A stretch of DNA of 32,512 nucleotides from Candidatus Woesearchaeota archaeon (lineage in GTDB: Archaea; Nanobdellota; Nanobdellia; SCGC-AAA011-G17; GW2011-AR18). The translations under genes and the position numbers were made by a program. Under the pieces are notes generated by a model that was given only the letters and a program-made list of their open reading frames with translations, searched no databases and was not told the DNA's origin. The stretch is taken from the NCBI GenBank assembly GCA_018302105.1, contig JAGWAD010000012.1, positions 1 through 32,512 of the forward strand, read 5' to 3'. Positions 23,781 through 30,924 of the stretch are shown one piece after another. Positions within the stretch are counted from its first letter, which is position 1. Every line of letters starts with the position of its first letter.

Positions 23781-24032
23781 TTATTCTCCTCCCAACTTAT
23801 CTTCAATGTTCTCTTTATAGTGTTCTTTTAATTCTGGGAATATATCAAATAATCTTCTTTTTGCACCTTCAAAGGATGCTAGTGCTTCAGCAGGACCCCA
23901 AAGTCTTATTGGATCATCAGTTGGCTTTCCAACACACTGTCTTAATGCTTCTAAACCACTCTTTCTATCTGCAATTGCATAATCTAAACTTACCACATAT
24001 TCTAACAATCTTGGAATATAGTCTTCTGTCAT
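23781..24032 (-). CDS. Hypothetical 83-aa protein, first gene of five-gene operon
   Basis: Helical protein (RLLEYVVSLDYAIADRKSGLEAL ; FEGAKRRLFDIFPELKEHYKENI) with a Pro/Gly-rich middle. Not recognised. Its TAA is adjacent to the next ATG, and the Shine-Dalgarno site of the next gene lies inside its last codons, showing tight coupling. It is the promoter-proximal gene and probably translated from a short leader or none. Confidence 0.55.
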   Translation of the reverse strand: MTEDYIPRLLEYVVSLDYAIADRKSGLEALRQCVGKPTDDPIRLWGPAEALASFEGAKRRLFDIFPELKEHYKENIEDKLGGE

Positions 24033-24059
24033 TTTAATCTATAAAACGCAAATAAAACA

Positions 24060-24073
24060 AGTTTATAATACTT
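24060..24073 (-). promoter_or_regulatory. Promoter of the five-gene operon
   Basis: On the minus strand GTATTATAAACTTG, preceded by purine-rich CGAAA, is a good archaeal TATA/BRE match about 30-40 bases before the start at 24032. Upstream, the hairpin-like CACTTCATAGTG (24079-24090) could be an operator. The upstream operon ends at 24126, so this promoter serves a separate unit. Confidence 0.55.
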
Positions 24074-24125
24074 TCGCCACTTCATAGTGATTGTAAAAGA
24101 AAGGCTTTTTAGAAGTAAAAACCTC

Positions 24126-24740
24126 TTAAACTTCCATTTTAGAAAGAAAGGAAATAAATTTCTTGGAGTGCATTACATCTCCAAAAAACCTATTAAAAAT
24201 ATCCAAATAGTATCTTTCACTTTGTTTATTCATTGTTGCAACTAAATCTTTTAGGACAACAATTTGATATCCTTTTGTAAATGCACTTCTAACCGTTGTA
24301 TCAACACAAATATCTGTATTAACCCCTATAACAACAATTGTTTTTATTTTGTTTTCATTAAGAATGCCATGTAATTTTGGATTTGAAAATACATCATAAG
24401 TATATTTCTCTATTATAAATTCATTTTTTAAGGGTTTTAATTTATATAACTCCGATCCCCAAGAATTTGGGGAGCATACAGGTTTTAATTTTCCAGCATT
24501 AAACTGTCTTTTTAGGTTTTGAGGAGTAATATCTTCATGTTCAATTTGTTTAGTATAAATTACAAGAAGGTCATACCTTCGGATTTTCTTAATAAACTCC
24601 TCTATCTTTGGAGTAATGATTTGAGCAGGTTTAACATTTAATCCTTGCTGTGCAAATATTCCCTCATTATCACAAAAATCATTCTGAATATCAACTACTA
24701 AGACAGCAACTTTTTCAAAATCGATTTTTCTATTTTCCAT
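24126..24740 (-). CDS. Isochorismatase-fold cysteine hydrolase
   Basis: 204 aa. The cysteine hydrolase triad is complete: D17 (VVDIQNDF), K112 (IIEKYTYDVF) and C145 (GVNTDICVDTT). Family members include nicotinamidase, N-carbamoylsarcosine amidase and isochorismatase. The nicotinamidase metal site (D-x-H) is not evident, so an amide or ester hydrolase of another substrate is likelier. It overlaps the upstream methyltransferase gene by 11 bases and is the last gene of a four-gene operon. Confidence 0.85.
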   Translation of the reverse strand: MENRKIDFEKVAVLVVDIQNDFCDNEGIFAQQGLNVKPAQIITPKIEEFIKKIRRYDLLVIYTKQIEHEDITPQNLKRQFNAGKLKPVCSPNSWGSELYKLKPLKNEFIIEKYTYDVFSNPKLHGILNENKIKTIVVIGVNTDICVDTTVRSAFTKGYQIVVLKDLVATMNKQSERYYLDIFNRFFGDVMHSKKFISFLSKMEV

Positions 24741-25428
24741 TCATTTTCCTCGCCCGAAAAACTGCTAAAAAACTATAAACCCATAACACTTCTGGATTTT
24801 TAAAGCCCACTTTTCGTAATAAATCAATAGTTTCTATAACAGTTAATCTTGGATCTTTCTCTTCTTTTACCAAAATATCTTCTACAATTTTCTTATCAGC
24901 ACCACTTTCTAAAATAACTTTTTTTCGATAATCCATAAAATGCTTATCTATTTCTTTATCTTTCCAATCCATAAATTCTCCCCATATGAAAATGCCGTTT
25001 GGTTTTAACCATGTTCTTATTTTCTTAAGCAATTCTTTCTTTTTCGCTATAGACAAGTTATGAATAACGAGATTTGAAAAAATCACATCAAATTTTTGTT
25101 TTGATTCAAAATTTAATATATCTTGGCAAATAATATTTACCTTATTTTGAAATTTGATTAATCTTTCTTTAGAAACACTTGCCATCTCAGAAGAAAGTTC
25201 AATGCAAGTAATCTTTGAATTAGGTAATTTCTCAAAAATTAATTCTTCAATATTTCCAATACCACAACCAATATCTAAAATCTCTTTAGGGGATGTTATT
25301 GATAATAAATCAACAATCGTTTCAATCATTTCGTCATATCTAAGACCAAATCTTCTTATTTCTGTTAGATATTTATCTCCTGCGAAAGCTCCATAAAATT
25401 TTTTAATTTCTTTTTTATCCGTTTCCAT
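24730..25428 (-). CDS. SAM-dependent methyltransferase (class I)
   Basis: 232 aa. Motif I is ILDIGCGIGNIEEL (~50-63); the acidic end of strand 2 is ITCIELSSEM, and the post-motif region VIFSNLVIHNL fits class I methyltransferases acting on small molecules. The N-terminal cap (KKFYGAFAGDKYLTEIRRFGLRYDEM) is typical of methyltransferases of secondary metabolism. It is the third gene of the operon, 12 bases after the SDR gene and overlapping the hydrolase gene. Confidence 0.85.
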   Translation of the reverse strand: METDKKEIKKFYGAFAGDKYLTEIRRFGLRYDEMIETIVDLLSITSPKEILDIGCGIGNIEELIFEKLPNSKITCIELSSEMASVSKERLIKFQNKVNIICQDILNFESKQKFDVIFSNLVIHNLSIAKKKELLKKIRTWLKPNGIFIWGEFMDWKDKEIDKHFMDYRKKVILESGADKKIVEDILVKEEKDPRLTVIETIDLLRKVGFKNPEVLWVYSFLAVFRARKMNGK

Positions 25429-25440
25429 ATTATAAATTTA

Positions 25441-26154
25441 TTAGTTGTGGTTTTTTAATTTTCCTATTTTTCCTTCTGATGTAATAATATAAGTTGCACC
25501 AGATTCATTATTTTTTAAAGTTAATCTTACCACCTCATTTGCAATGTGTTTATGATCTGCTACAAGACCTTTAGACATACCAATTAATTCTTTTCTACCA
25601 AGCTTTTCAAATTCCTTTCTAATTTTATAATAGCCAGGCGTATCCATAGTAGGTACACATATACAGTTTATTATTATATTTTTATTTCGTTGTGCAAAGC
25701 CTTCTGTTAAAGTCCTCAACCCATGCTTAGAAATTGTATAAGGAACTAAATAATCACATCCGATTTTATATGACCATTGGCTACCAATTGTGACTATTTT
25801 CATGATATTCTTCTTTTGCAGTTTATCTTCTAATTTTTGCAATAGAAGGGCTATATAAACCACATTAGTAGAAAAAGACTTAAGCCAGTCATTTGTATTT
25901 AAGTTTATAAAATTCTTTGGTTTTGCAAATCCATAAACAAAAAATATTAGTTCGATATCTTTATTCTCTTTTAAGATTTTGTTAATACATCTTTTCCATA
26001 ACATTAAATTACTTAAATCGCATCTATAATGCAAATGATCTTTATAATGTATTTTTGATCTACTTACTGTTATTACTCCAATTCCATTGTTAATTAGATT
26101 ATCTGATATTTCTTTTCCAAATCCTTTTGTTCCACCAATAATTAGTGCTTTCAT
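25441..26154 (-). CDS. Short-chain dehydrogenase/reductase (SDR)
   Basis: 237 aa from ATG 26154. A longer in-frame start at 26250 lies wholly inside the upstream gene and adds a basic stretch unlike SDRs. The nucleotide-binding motif is IIGGTKGFGKEI (4-15), the strand-4 region FVYGFAKP replaces the usual NNAG, and the catalytic Ser/Tyr/Lys are in TIGSQWS and YTISKHG. It oxidises or reduces a small molecule with NAD(P). ATG overlaps the stop of the fusion methyltransferase gene (ATGA). Confidence 0.85.
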   Translation of the reverse strand: MKALIIGGTKGFGKEISDNLINNGIGVITVSRSKIHYKDHLHYRCDLSNLMLWKRCINKILKENKDIELIFFVYGFAKPKNFINLNTNDWLKSFSTNVVYIALLLQKLEDKLQKKNIMKIVTIGSQWSYKIGCDYLVPYTISKHGLRTLTEGFAQRNKNIIINCICVPTMDTPGYYKIRKEFEKLGRKELIGMSKGLVADHKHIANEVVRLTLKNNESGATYIITSEGKIGKLKNHN

Positions 26155-27083
26155 TTTTTCCTTGTGGTCATGACAGTTAATGGCCAATCTAATAGGTAAT
26201 ATTCTCCTTTTTTTTCTATTCCTAAAATTTCTTCTGCACCTTTCAAACATTCTTCGGGAGTTGTTTTCGTCATTCCATGAAGTTTATATAAAAATAAGCC
26301 AATGTCTTTTTTATTCTTAAATTTCCATTTCATGTTAACATCATAAAATTTAGGTTTTTCAAAACCAACTAAATAGCATAATGTTTCTGCGTATTCTCGG
26401 CTTAGAAAAGAAACTTCATGTCCAACTATGCAATATTTAGCAACTTTATCATCAAAATGTTTCGCTAATTTAGAACCTTGAAAAACATCACAAATAACGA
26501 CCCTTCTATTTTTCTTCAATACTCTATCCATATTTTCAAAAGATTTTGTTTTTTGTATTAGATGGTGCATTGTTCCAAAAGACCAAATTGCATCAACCTT
26601 GTCTTTTTCTAAATTAACAGTTTCAGAACCAAACTGAACAAATTGAATAACATCTATATTTTTCTTATTTAATTTTTTTACTGCTTCTAACTGTTCTAAG
26701 GAAGGATCTGAAACAATCAATCTTCCTTTTTCACCGATTAAATCTAAAATATGTTGAGAGAAGAATCCACTTCCAGCACCAATTTCTAAAATTCTCTCTC
26801 CATCTTTTGGTGATAAATACTTCTTCATACATTTAATGTCGTTTTCTCTCGTATTGGGAAATTCTTCCAAAGCTTCTTTATATAATTGGGATCTTACTCC
26901 GTCAAACTCTTGCTTCTTTGCGCCTACTCTTGAAAGTAAAATTTGTCCAGGTTCCGAAGTAACTTGAAGATCTTCCCCTTCATTTAATTGTGCTCTTGAA
27001 ATAGCTCCAACAGGAATGTTCACTTTATATTTGAAATAGGCATTTCCTTTGTATTGTCTTGATTTTTCTTTCAAGATTTTCAT
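26151..27083 (-). CDS. AbrB-like domain fused to a SAM methyltransferase
   Basis: 310 aa. Residues ~12-52 (YFKYKVNIPVGAISRAQLNEGEDLQVTSEPGQILLSR) have the pattern of a SpoVT/AbrB swapped-hairpin DNA-binding domain. From ~60 onward is a class I methyltransferase: ILEIGAGSGFFSQHI, LIVSDPSLEQLEA, and AIWSFGTMHHL as in methyltransferases of the UbiE/COQ5 style. First gene of the four-gene operon. The DNA-binding-like domain together with twin palindromes at its promoter suggests it regulates its own operon, perhaps in response to substrate or SAM. The fusion is unusual. Confidence 0.75.
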   Translation of the reverse strand: MKILKEKSRQYKGNAYFKYKVNIPVGAISRAQLNEGEDLQVTSEPGQILLSRVGAKKQEFDGVRSQLYKEALEEFPNTRENDIKCMKKYLSPKDGERILEIGAGSGFFSQHILDLIGEKGRLIVSDPSLEQLEAVKKLNKKNIDVIQFVQFGSETVNLEKDKVDAIWSFGTMHHLIQKTKSFENMDRVLKKNRRVVICDVFQGSKLAKHFDDKVAKYCIVGHEVSFLSREYAETLCYLVGFEKPKFYDVNMKWKFKNKKDIGLFLYKLHGMTKTTPEECLKGAEEILGIEKKGEYYLLDWPLTVMTTRKK

Positions 27084-27090
27084 ACTATTA

Positions 27091-27137
27091 TTTAGGTCTC
27101 TAAAAGTATAAAAAGCTTTCTATTTTAGGGCTCTAAA
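27091..27137. promoter_or_regulatory. Twin palindromes flanking the TATA box of the four-gene operon
   Basis: TTTAGGTCTCTAAA (27091-27104) and TTTAGGGCTCTAAA (27124-27137) are near-identical palindromes, 33 bases centre to centre (about three helical turns). The minus-strand TATA-like CTTTTTATACTTT (27102-27115) lies between them, with ATG at 27083. This is the geometry of a cooperative repressor that covers the promoter. Confidence 0.6.
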
Positions 27138-27145
27138 GAAATTAA

Positions 27146-27301
27146 TTATTTAGGCAGATTCTTTTTCAACAAATCTTCAATAAACTCAGAAATATCTATT
27201 TCTTTATCTATACAATGCTTCTTTACTCTCTTCCAAAGTTCTGGAGTTTTACAAGCATTATATTATTTCTGTAATTGTTCTGCATATGTTAGAGACATCA
27301 T
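27146..27301 (-). pseudogene. Small gene interrupted by in-frame TAA
   Basis: From ATG 27301 the frame reads MMSLTYAEQLQK, TAA at 27263-27265, then YNACKTPELWKRVKKHC...FIEDLLKKNLPK to TAA 27146-27148, 52 codons in all. A TATA-like TTTAAATA (~27322-27329) precedes it. The tail resembles small antitoxin-like proteins but is not diagnostic. Head-to-head with the truncated RelE-like ORF, with no room for a second promoter. Confidence 0.4.
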
Positions 27302-27304
27302 TAA

Positions 27305-27622
27305 GAGAAGTATTACAAATATTTAAATCAAGAAGCACCTAATTCTAAAATAGAGAAAAGCATACTAAATGCATTAGAAAAGAAAAAAGAATTAATAAAA
27401 ATGAACATGCACTATGGAGAACCAATAGCTAAAAAACTAATACCAAAAGAATACATAACAAAATATGGAGTAACTAATCTTTTTAGAGTTGAACTTCCAA
27501 ACTTTTGGAGAATGCTTTACACACTAACAGAAGGAGAAACAGAAATAGAAATAATAGCATTTGTACTGGATGTTATTGATCATGACAAGTATAACAAAAA
27601 ATTTGGATATGAGAAAAACTAA
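27305..27622 (+). pseudogene. RelE/ParE-like toxin, start codon lost
   Basis: The frame is open from 27305 to TAA 27622, giving 105 residues that look like an archaeal RelE-superfamily mRNA interferase: EKYYKYLNQEAPNSKI, then LIKMNMHYGEPIAKKLIPKE, NLFRVELPNFWRMLYTLTEG and IIAFVLDVIDHDKYNKKFGY. There is no ATG, GTG or TTG before 27401, and a TAA sits at 27302-27304. The first ~10 residues of the family are missing, so either it is a 5'-truncated remnant or only a 73-aa C-terminal piece is made from ATG 27401. No intact antitoxin gene is adjacent. Confidence 0.6.
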
Positions 27623-27763
27623 AATTTCCTACTTATCACTTCTCAATAGCATCCTTAATTTTATATATTGTAGTATTAAAGTTACAAAATAAAAGATAAG
27701 GCTTAAATTAAAAACAGAACAGATTTATTATTGTATATTTCAAAAAATCTATTTATTAGTTAA

Positions 27764-28036
27764 CTATAATCCAAAAGATTCAACAAACTGATTAATCTTC
27801 TTATATTCATCTACAAACTTAATGCCTTTATCAGTCAAAAAATAATATTTTTTTCCATCTTCTATATCTTCTTTAATTAATTCTTTTTCAATTAATTCAT
27901 TAACATACAATTTCATCTTATTATGAGCTAAATTAGATTTATACAACAAATGTGTTGGTCTTATTTTTCCATTTTTGTCTCTAATAGAAATAAGTATATC
28001 ATTCACTATCTGAAGCCTGTCTCTTCTAGCATTCAT
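27764..28036 (-). CDS. Winged-helix regulator (HTH_45-like)
   Basis: 90 aa. Compact winged helix of the archaeal type: RLQIVNDILISIRDKNGKIRPTHLLYKSNLAHNKMKLYVNELIEKELI followed by the wing KKYYFLTDKGIKFVDEYKKI. Such proteins bind DNA as dimers through a C-terminal helix. It overlaps the stop of the 7TM gene (ATGA) and is co-expressed with it, suggesting the membrane protein controls it. Confidence 0.8.
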   Translation of the reverse strand: MNARRDRLQIVNDILISIRDKNGKIRPTHLLYKSNLAHNKMKLYVNELIEKELIKEDIEDGKKYYFLTDKGIKFVDEYKKINQFVESFGL

Positions 28037-28698
28037 TGTTTATGCACCAATATAAGATTAACTAAAAGCATTAAATAACCAACCATCTGCAATATGACAC
28101 CACTAACATAAAACTGCGTGCTATAAAAAACTAAAGCAAATAATAAATGACTTGCTCCGAGTAAAAAAAAGCATGTAAAAACTAAGAAAGCCATATTAGT
28201 CTTGACTTTTCTATAATTATCATAAAAATAGGGCATTACATAAAACATTATTATAATAAAAGATATTAAATGAAAAAACATAAATGAATTTTTTGCTAAT
28301 AAAATAGTTAAGAATACAAGCAAAAACAATAAAGAAATTATTCTTTTACCTTGCAATTTTAACGTTAAAGCAACTAAAATAATATATCCAAGTAATGTAG
28401 TAAGCACATAAGTAAATAATGCTAATGCTGTAATCTGGTAACCAAATAATCTTGTATCTATGACTCCAAGCTTATGCAATAAATCATAATACATACCTAA
28501 ATTTGCAAATGATTTTAAAACTAATCCTAAACCAAGTAATAAAAATACAATATATAAGTAAAAATAGCTTTTCTTTCCAGTTAACTTATAAATTTTATAA
28601 CTGTAAAATCCAATTAATAAAGTTATGATTATTGAAATAAAATCAAATACACTGTCAAAACCAAAAAACCATATCGGACTGAAAACTAGCGATACCAT
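28033..28698 (-). CDS. Seven-TM-like membrane protein paired with a winged-helix regulator
   Basis: 221 aa with about seven hydrophobic segments and short charged loops (FISIIITLLIGFYSYKIY ; YLYIVFLLLGLGLVLKSF ; FLLVFLTILLAKNSFMFF ; VILQMVGYLMLLVNLILVHK). There is no transporter motif. The layout resembles 7TM receptor-type sensors, and tight coupling to a DNA-binding partner supports a two-gene membrane sensor/regulator unit. TATA-like ATATTTATATATGG directly before ATG 28698. Function otherwise unknown. Confidence 0.7.
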   Translation of the reverse strand: MVSLVFSPIWFFGFDSVFDFISIIITLLIGFYSYKIYKLTGKKSYFYLYIVFLLLGLGLVLKSFANLGMYYDLLHKLGVIDTRLFGYQITALALFTYVLTTLLGYIILVALTLKLQGKRIISLLFLLVFLTILLAKNSFMFFHLISFIIIMFYVMPYFYDNYRKVKTNMAFLVFTCFFLLGASHLLFALVFYSTQFYVSGVILQMVGYLMLLVNLILVHKQ

Positions 28699-28807
28699 AT
28701 ATAAATATCTAAAAAATAGTTTATAAGCTTTGTGAATTTTTACTCTTTAGTATTTCTTCATAATGTATTAATAAACAATTATTCTTATATTCCTTGGAGG
28801 TGTTGTT

Positions 28808-28909
28808 ATGGAAATTAAAAATGAGATGGTGCATGAGGATGAATTTTTTGTTCTTTATGGATTTTCTTTAAAAAGGGGAACAATATCGTTCAGGAGGTTG
28901 GCATATTAA
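28808..28909 (+). CDS. Micro-protein with strong Shine-Dalgarno, 33 aa
   Basis: ATG 28808 is preceded at seven bases by GGAGGTG (28796-28802), one of the best ribosome sites in the window. Product starts MEIKNEMVHEDEFFVLYGF and ends in a basic tail. Base composition is richer in G than the surrounding sequence. No family known. The next micro-ORF follows one base after the stop. Confidence 0.5.
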   Translation: MEIKNEMVHEDEFFVLYGFSLKRGTISFRRLAY

Positions 28910-28910
28910 A

Positions 28911-29018
28911 ATGAAAGATTATAAAAAATTCAACAGGAAAAAAATGCTTGATGAGTTACAGATAAACTGGATGCTGGCTCAGACAGAAAGAGAAGAAGAA
29001 TTATTTGCATCTTATTGA
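28911..29018 (+). CDS. Micro-protein, 35 aa
   Basis: ATG 28911 follows the first micro-ORF by one base, with AGGAGG at 28892-28897 (13 bases upstream, rather far). Product is MKDYKKFNRKKMLDELQIN and continues as one amphipathic, acid-ended helix. A terminator-like hairpin starts three bases after the stop, so both micro-ORFs form a complete small transcription unit. Confidence 0.5.
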   Translation: MKDYKKFNRKKMLDELQINWMLAQTEREEELFASY

Positions 29019-29020
29019 GC

Positions 29021-29063
29021 AATAGGTTTAATCCCTCGAATCTATTACTCTCTTTTTATTTTT
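29021..29063 (+). terminator. Hairpin and T-tract after the micro-ORF pair
   Basis: AATAGGTTT (29021-29029) pairs with GAATCTATT (29038-29046) over nine positions including G-U pairs, with an eight-base loop, followed by a T-rich tract (29049-29063). Confidence 0.5.
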
Positions 29064-29104
29064 TAATTAGTAAAGTTTAATAAATCATTAATTAGTTATT
29101 TAAC

Positions 29105-29299
29105 ATGGATCTGGAAAAGCAGGATTGGAATAAAATTAAAGATAAATTAGATTTAACTCGAACAGATATTAGAGATTTGGTAGATTTAATTGATAAAAAT
29201 TTTGTAAAAAAAATTAAATCAAATAATTATACAGATACAGAAATTATAAAAAAAAGAATCGATAGTTGGGACAATGAAATTATTAAAACAAAAGACTAA
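29105..29299 (+). CDS. Hypothetical protein, 64 aa
   Basis: Charged, helical small protein (DWNKIKDKLDLTRTDIRDLVDLIDKNFVKKI). The ATG is preceded by A/T-rich promoter-like sequence (GTTTAATAAATC around 29079) about 25 bases upstream, fitting a leaderless transcript. It converges with the uS10 gene 34 bases away. No family recognised; the length leaves some doubt. Confidence 0.45.
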   Translation: MDLEKQDWNKIKDKLDLTRTDIRDLVDLIDKNFVKKIKSNNYTDTEIIKKRIDSWDNEIIKTKD

Positions 29300-29333
29300 T
29301 AATAAAAACAAGATTAAAATACTTTTTTAGGAA

Positions 29334-29645
29334 TTAACTATCTAATAAATTAATCTCAATATTTACACCTTTAGGTAAAGGAACTCTCATTATAAGTCTT
29401 AAAGCCCTGTCATCAACACCTAAATCAATTAATCTTTTATGTACTCTCATTTCGAATCTGTCAAAACTGGCTTTTCCATCACCGCAAGGACATTTTCTTG
29501 TGGTAATTTTTAATTTTTTAGTTGGTAAAGGAATAGGACCTCTGATTACAGTGCTTGTTTTTTTTGCTATATCTACTATTGCATTGATTACTTCATTTAA
29601 TTTATCTATTTCCGCACTTGCTAATTTGATTCTTGCCTTTTGCAT
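29334..29645 (-). CDS. rpsJ: Ribosomal protein uS10
   Basis: 103 aa, normal archaeal/eukaryal length. Diagnostic stretches: [59 protein letters not shown] and the C-terminal [15 protein letters not shown]. It is part of the small-subunit head. Archaea usually encode uS10 after EF-1alpha in the str cluster; here no EF-1alpha is next to it and the upstream neighbours are a toxin-antitoxin-like pair. A private TATA-like TTTAAAAATACC (~29659-29672) overlaps the end of the upstream gene. Confidence 0.97.
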   Translation of the reverse strand: MQKARIKLASAEIDKLNEVINAIVDIAKKTSTVIRGPIPLPTKKLKITTRKCPCGDGKASFDRFEMRVHKRLIDLGVDDRALRLIMRVPLPKGVNIEINLLDS

Positions 29646-29669
29646 AAATTAAAGGAAAGGCAGGTATTT

Positions 29670-29900
29670 TTAAACCTTTCTAAGCTTCTTAAACAATTCA
29701 GGATAACCTTTAAGATTTTTAATATCATAAATTTTAGCTATCTTCTCTTCACCATTTTCTTCTTTTAGCAATTCTTCTATAAAATTATAAGCTTTCTCAA
29801 ATTGGCTGTTTATAAATTCTGTATGTACTTCTTTCCAATTCTCATTTTTATTCATATAATTAATCCACCTTAATATAAAATCTTCCCTACTTTTCTCCAA
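29670..29900 (-). CDS. Small partner of nucleotidyltransferase, possible antitoxin/toxin mate
   Basis: 76 aa, charged and helical (FILRWINYMNKNENWKEVHTEFINSQFEKAYNFIEELLKEE), ending KGYPELFKKLRKV. It overlaps the nucleotidyltransferase gene by 14 bases. Two-gene units of a small helical protein and a minimal nucleotidyltransferase are typical of toxin-antitoxin modules, but this partner matches no family I can name. Confidence 0.6.
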   Translation of the reverse strand: MEKSREDFILRWINYMNKNENWKEVHTEFINSQFEKAYNFIEELLKEENGEEKIAKIYDIKNLKGYPELFKKLRKV

Positions 29901-30453
29901 GTTTAATTCTCCTGATAAAACCTTTGATTTTAATTATTTCATCTTCATTAATATTTTCTTTGAAAATTTCTCTTAAATGTCTAGCATCTTCTAAATCTTT
30001 ATTTGATTTCAAATATTCTTCTTTAAATGCAATATTCATTTCTATACTGCCAAACCAGACATCTAATCCTGTTTTTTCTAATTTTATTCTAGTTTTTAGC
30101 TGATATTCATCTAGTTCATCTTTAGCAAATTTAATTTCCATTTCAGGCAAAGGCTTGTTTTTAAAAGTATATCGGACACTTAAATCACTTATCAAATATT
30201 CATATATTTCCACAAAGTTGTCAGATTGCACACACACAAAATTATTATCAATTAGTTCTTCATGAAGTTTTATGAATTTATTTTTATCTAATTTTTCCAT
30301 AATCATATCAATATCTTCAGTTGCTCTTACTCTTCCAGTAGAAATAGCAAGAAAACCAGAAACAATAATATACTTGCAATGTTTTTCTATGATTTTACAA
30401 AATTCTTCACAAAAATTGTCTAAGATATTTTTATTAGTTATTCCCCTTATCAT
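29887..30453 (-). CDS. Nucleotidyltransferase, AbiEii/DUF6036-like
   Basis: 188 aa. The fold signature is YIIVSGFLAISTGRVRATEDIDMIM (S32-G33, then D47-x-D49), with a likely third carboxylate at GLDVWFGS (~D127). The C-terminal helices end FIRRIKLGEK. Minimal nucleotidyltransferases of this sort act as toxins or as antitoxin-type enzymes by modifying tRNA or partner proteins. The start lies divergent to the HIT-family pseudogene at 30505. Forms a probable two-gene module with the overlapping 76-aa gene. Confidence 0.75.
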   Translation of the reverse strand: MIRGITNKNILDNFCEEFCKIIEKHCKYIIVSGFLAISTGRVRATEDIDMIMEKLDKNKFIKLHEELIDNNFVCVQSDNFVEIYEYLISDLSVRYTFKNKPLPEMEIKFAKDELDEYQLKTRIKLEKTGLDVWFGSIEMNIAFKEEYLKSNKDLEDARHLREIFKENINEDEIIKIKGFIRRIKLGEK

Positions 30454-30504
30454 TAAATCTAATAATCAAAACAAATATATAAAACTAAGCAATCAATAAA
30501 TAAA

Positions 30505-30924
30505 ATGGATTATCCATTCTGTAATATAAGCAAAGAAAAAATAAGAATATTAATAAGAAAATGAAAAAGTTTTGGTAATATTCAGCAGTCCAAGATTAAT
30601 GCCAGGACATTTATTAGCCGTGCCAAAAAACATATAGAAAAAATCTCAGAGTTAGATGAAGGAGAGCAAAAAGAATTATTCAAAACAACAATAGAATTTC
30701 AAGAGCTTATATTAAAAAATATTTCGAAAGGTTGTGGCATAAGACAAAATTACAGACCTTTCCAAAAACAAGATAGTCTAAAAGTTAATCATTTTCATAT
30801 CCATTTACAGCCAAGAGAATTATTCGATGAACTATATGAAAAATGTCAGATTTTTGAAAAACAAATTTTTAAAGATTTGAATAAGGAAAAATTAGAAAAA
30901 TATTTTAAATTATTACCAGATTAA
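30505..30924 (+). pseudogene. HIT-family protein with two compensating frameshifts
   Basis: ATG 30505 begins MDYPFCNISKEKIRILI, then TGA unless one base is skipped near 30556. The +1 frame continues ENEKVLVIFSSPRLMPGHLLAVPK, and a one-base deletion in the A run at 30125+500 (30625-30630) returns to the first frame: KKHIEKISELDEGEQKELF through to TAA 30922-30924. The histidine triad FHIHLQP is intact. Total length is 140 codons, normal for HIT nucleotide hydrolases. An intact TATA-like box (~30473-30484) remains. Either a recent pseudogene, sequencing error in homopolymers, or much less likely programmed frameshifting. Confidence 0.8.

Noticed and set aside
20970-24032. Integrated element using the tRNA-Ser gene as attachment site
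   Set aside because: The unusual operon lies on the 5' side of the tRNA, integrases usually recombine at the 3' part, no integrase gene is present, and I found no repeat of the tRNA 3' end in the window.
25441-26250. Longer SDR start at 26250
   Set aside because: The extra 32 residues lie entirely within the upstream methyltransferase gene and are unlike SDR N-termini; the Rossmann motif begins right after ATG 26154.
28741-29063. Riboswitch upstream of the 29105 gene
   Set aside because: The hairpin at 29021-29046 directly follows the micro-ORF stop and a T-tract, fitting a terminator better than a leader; the 29105 gene appears leaderless.
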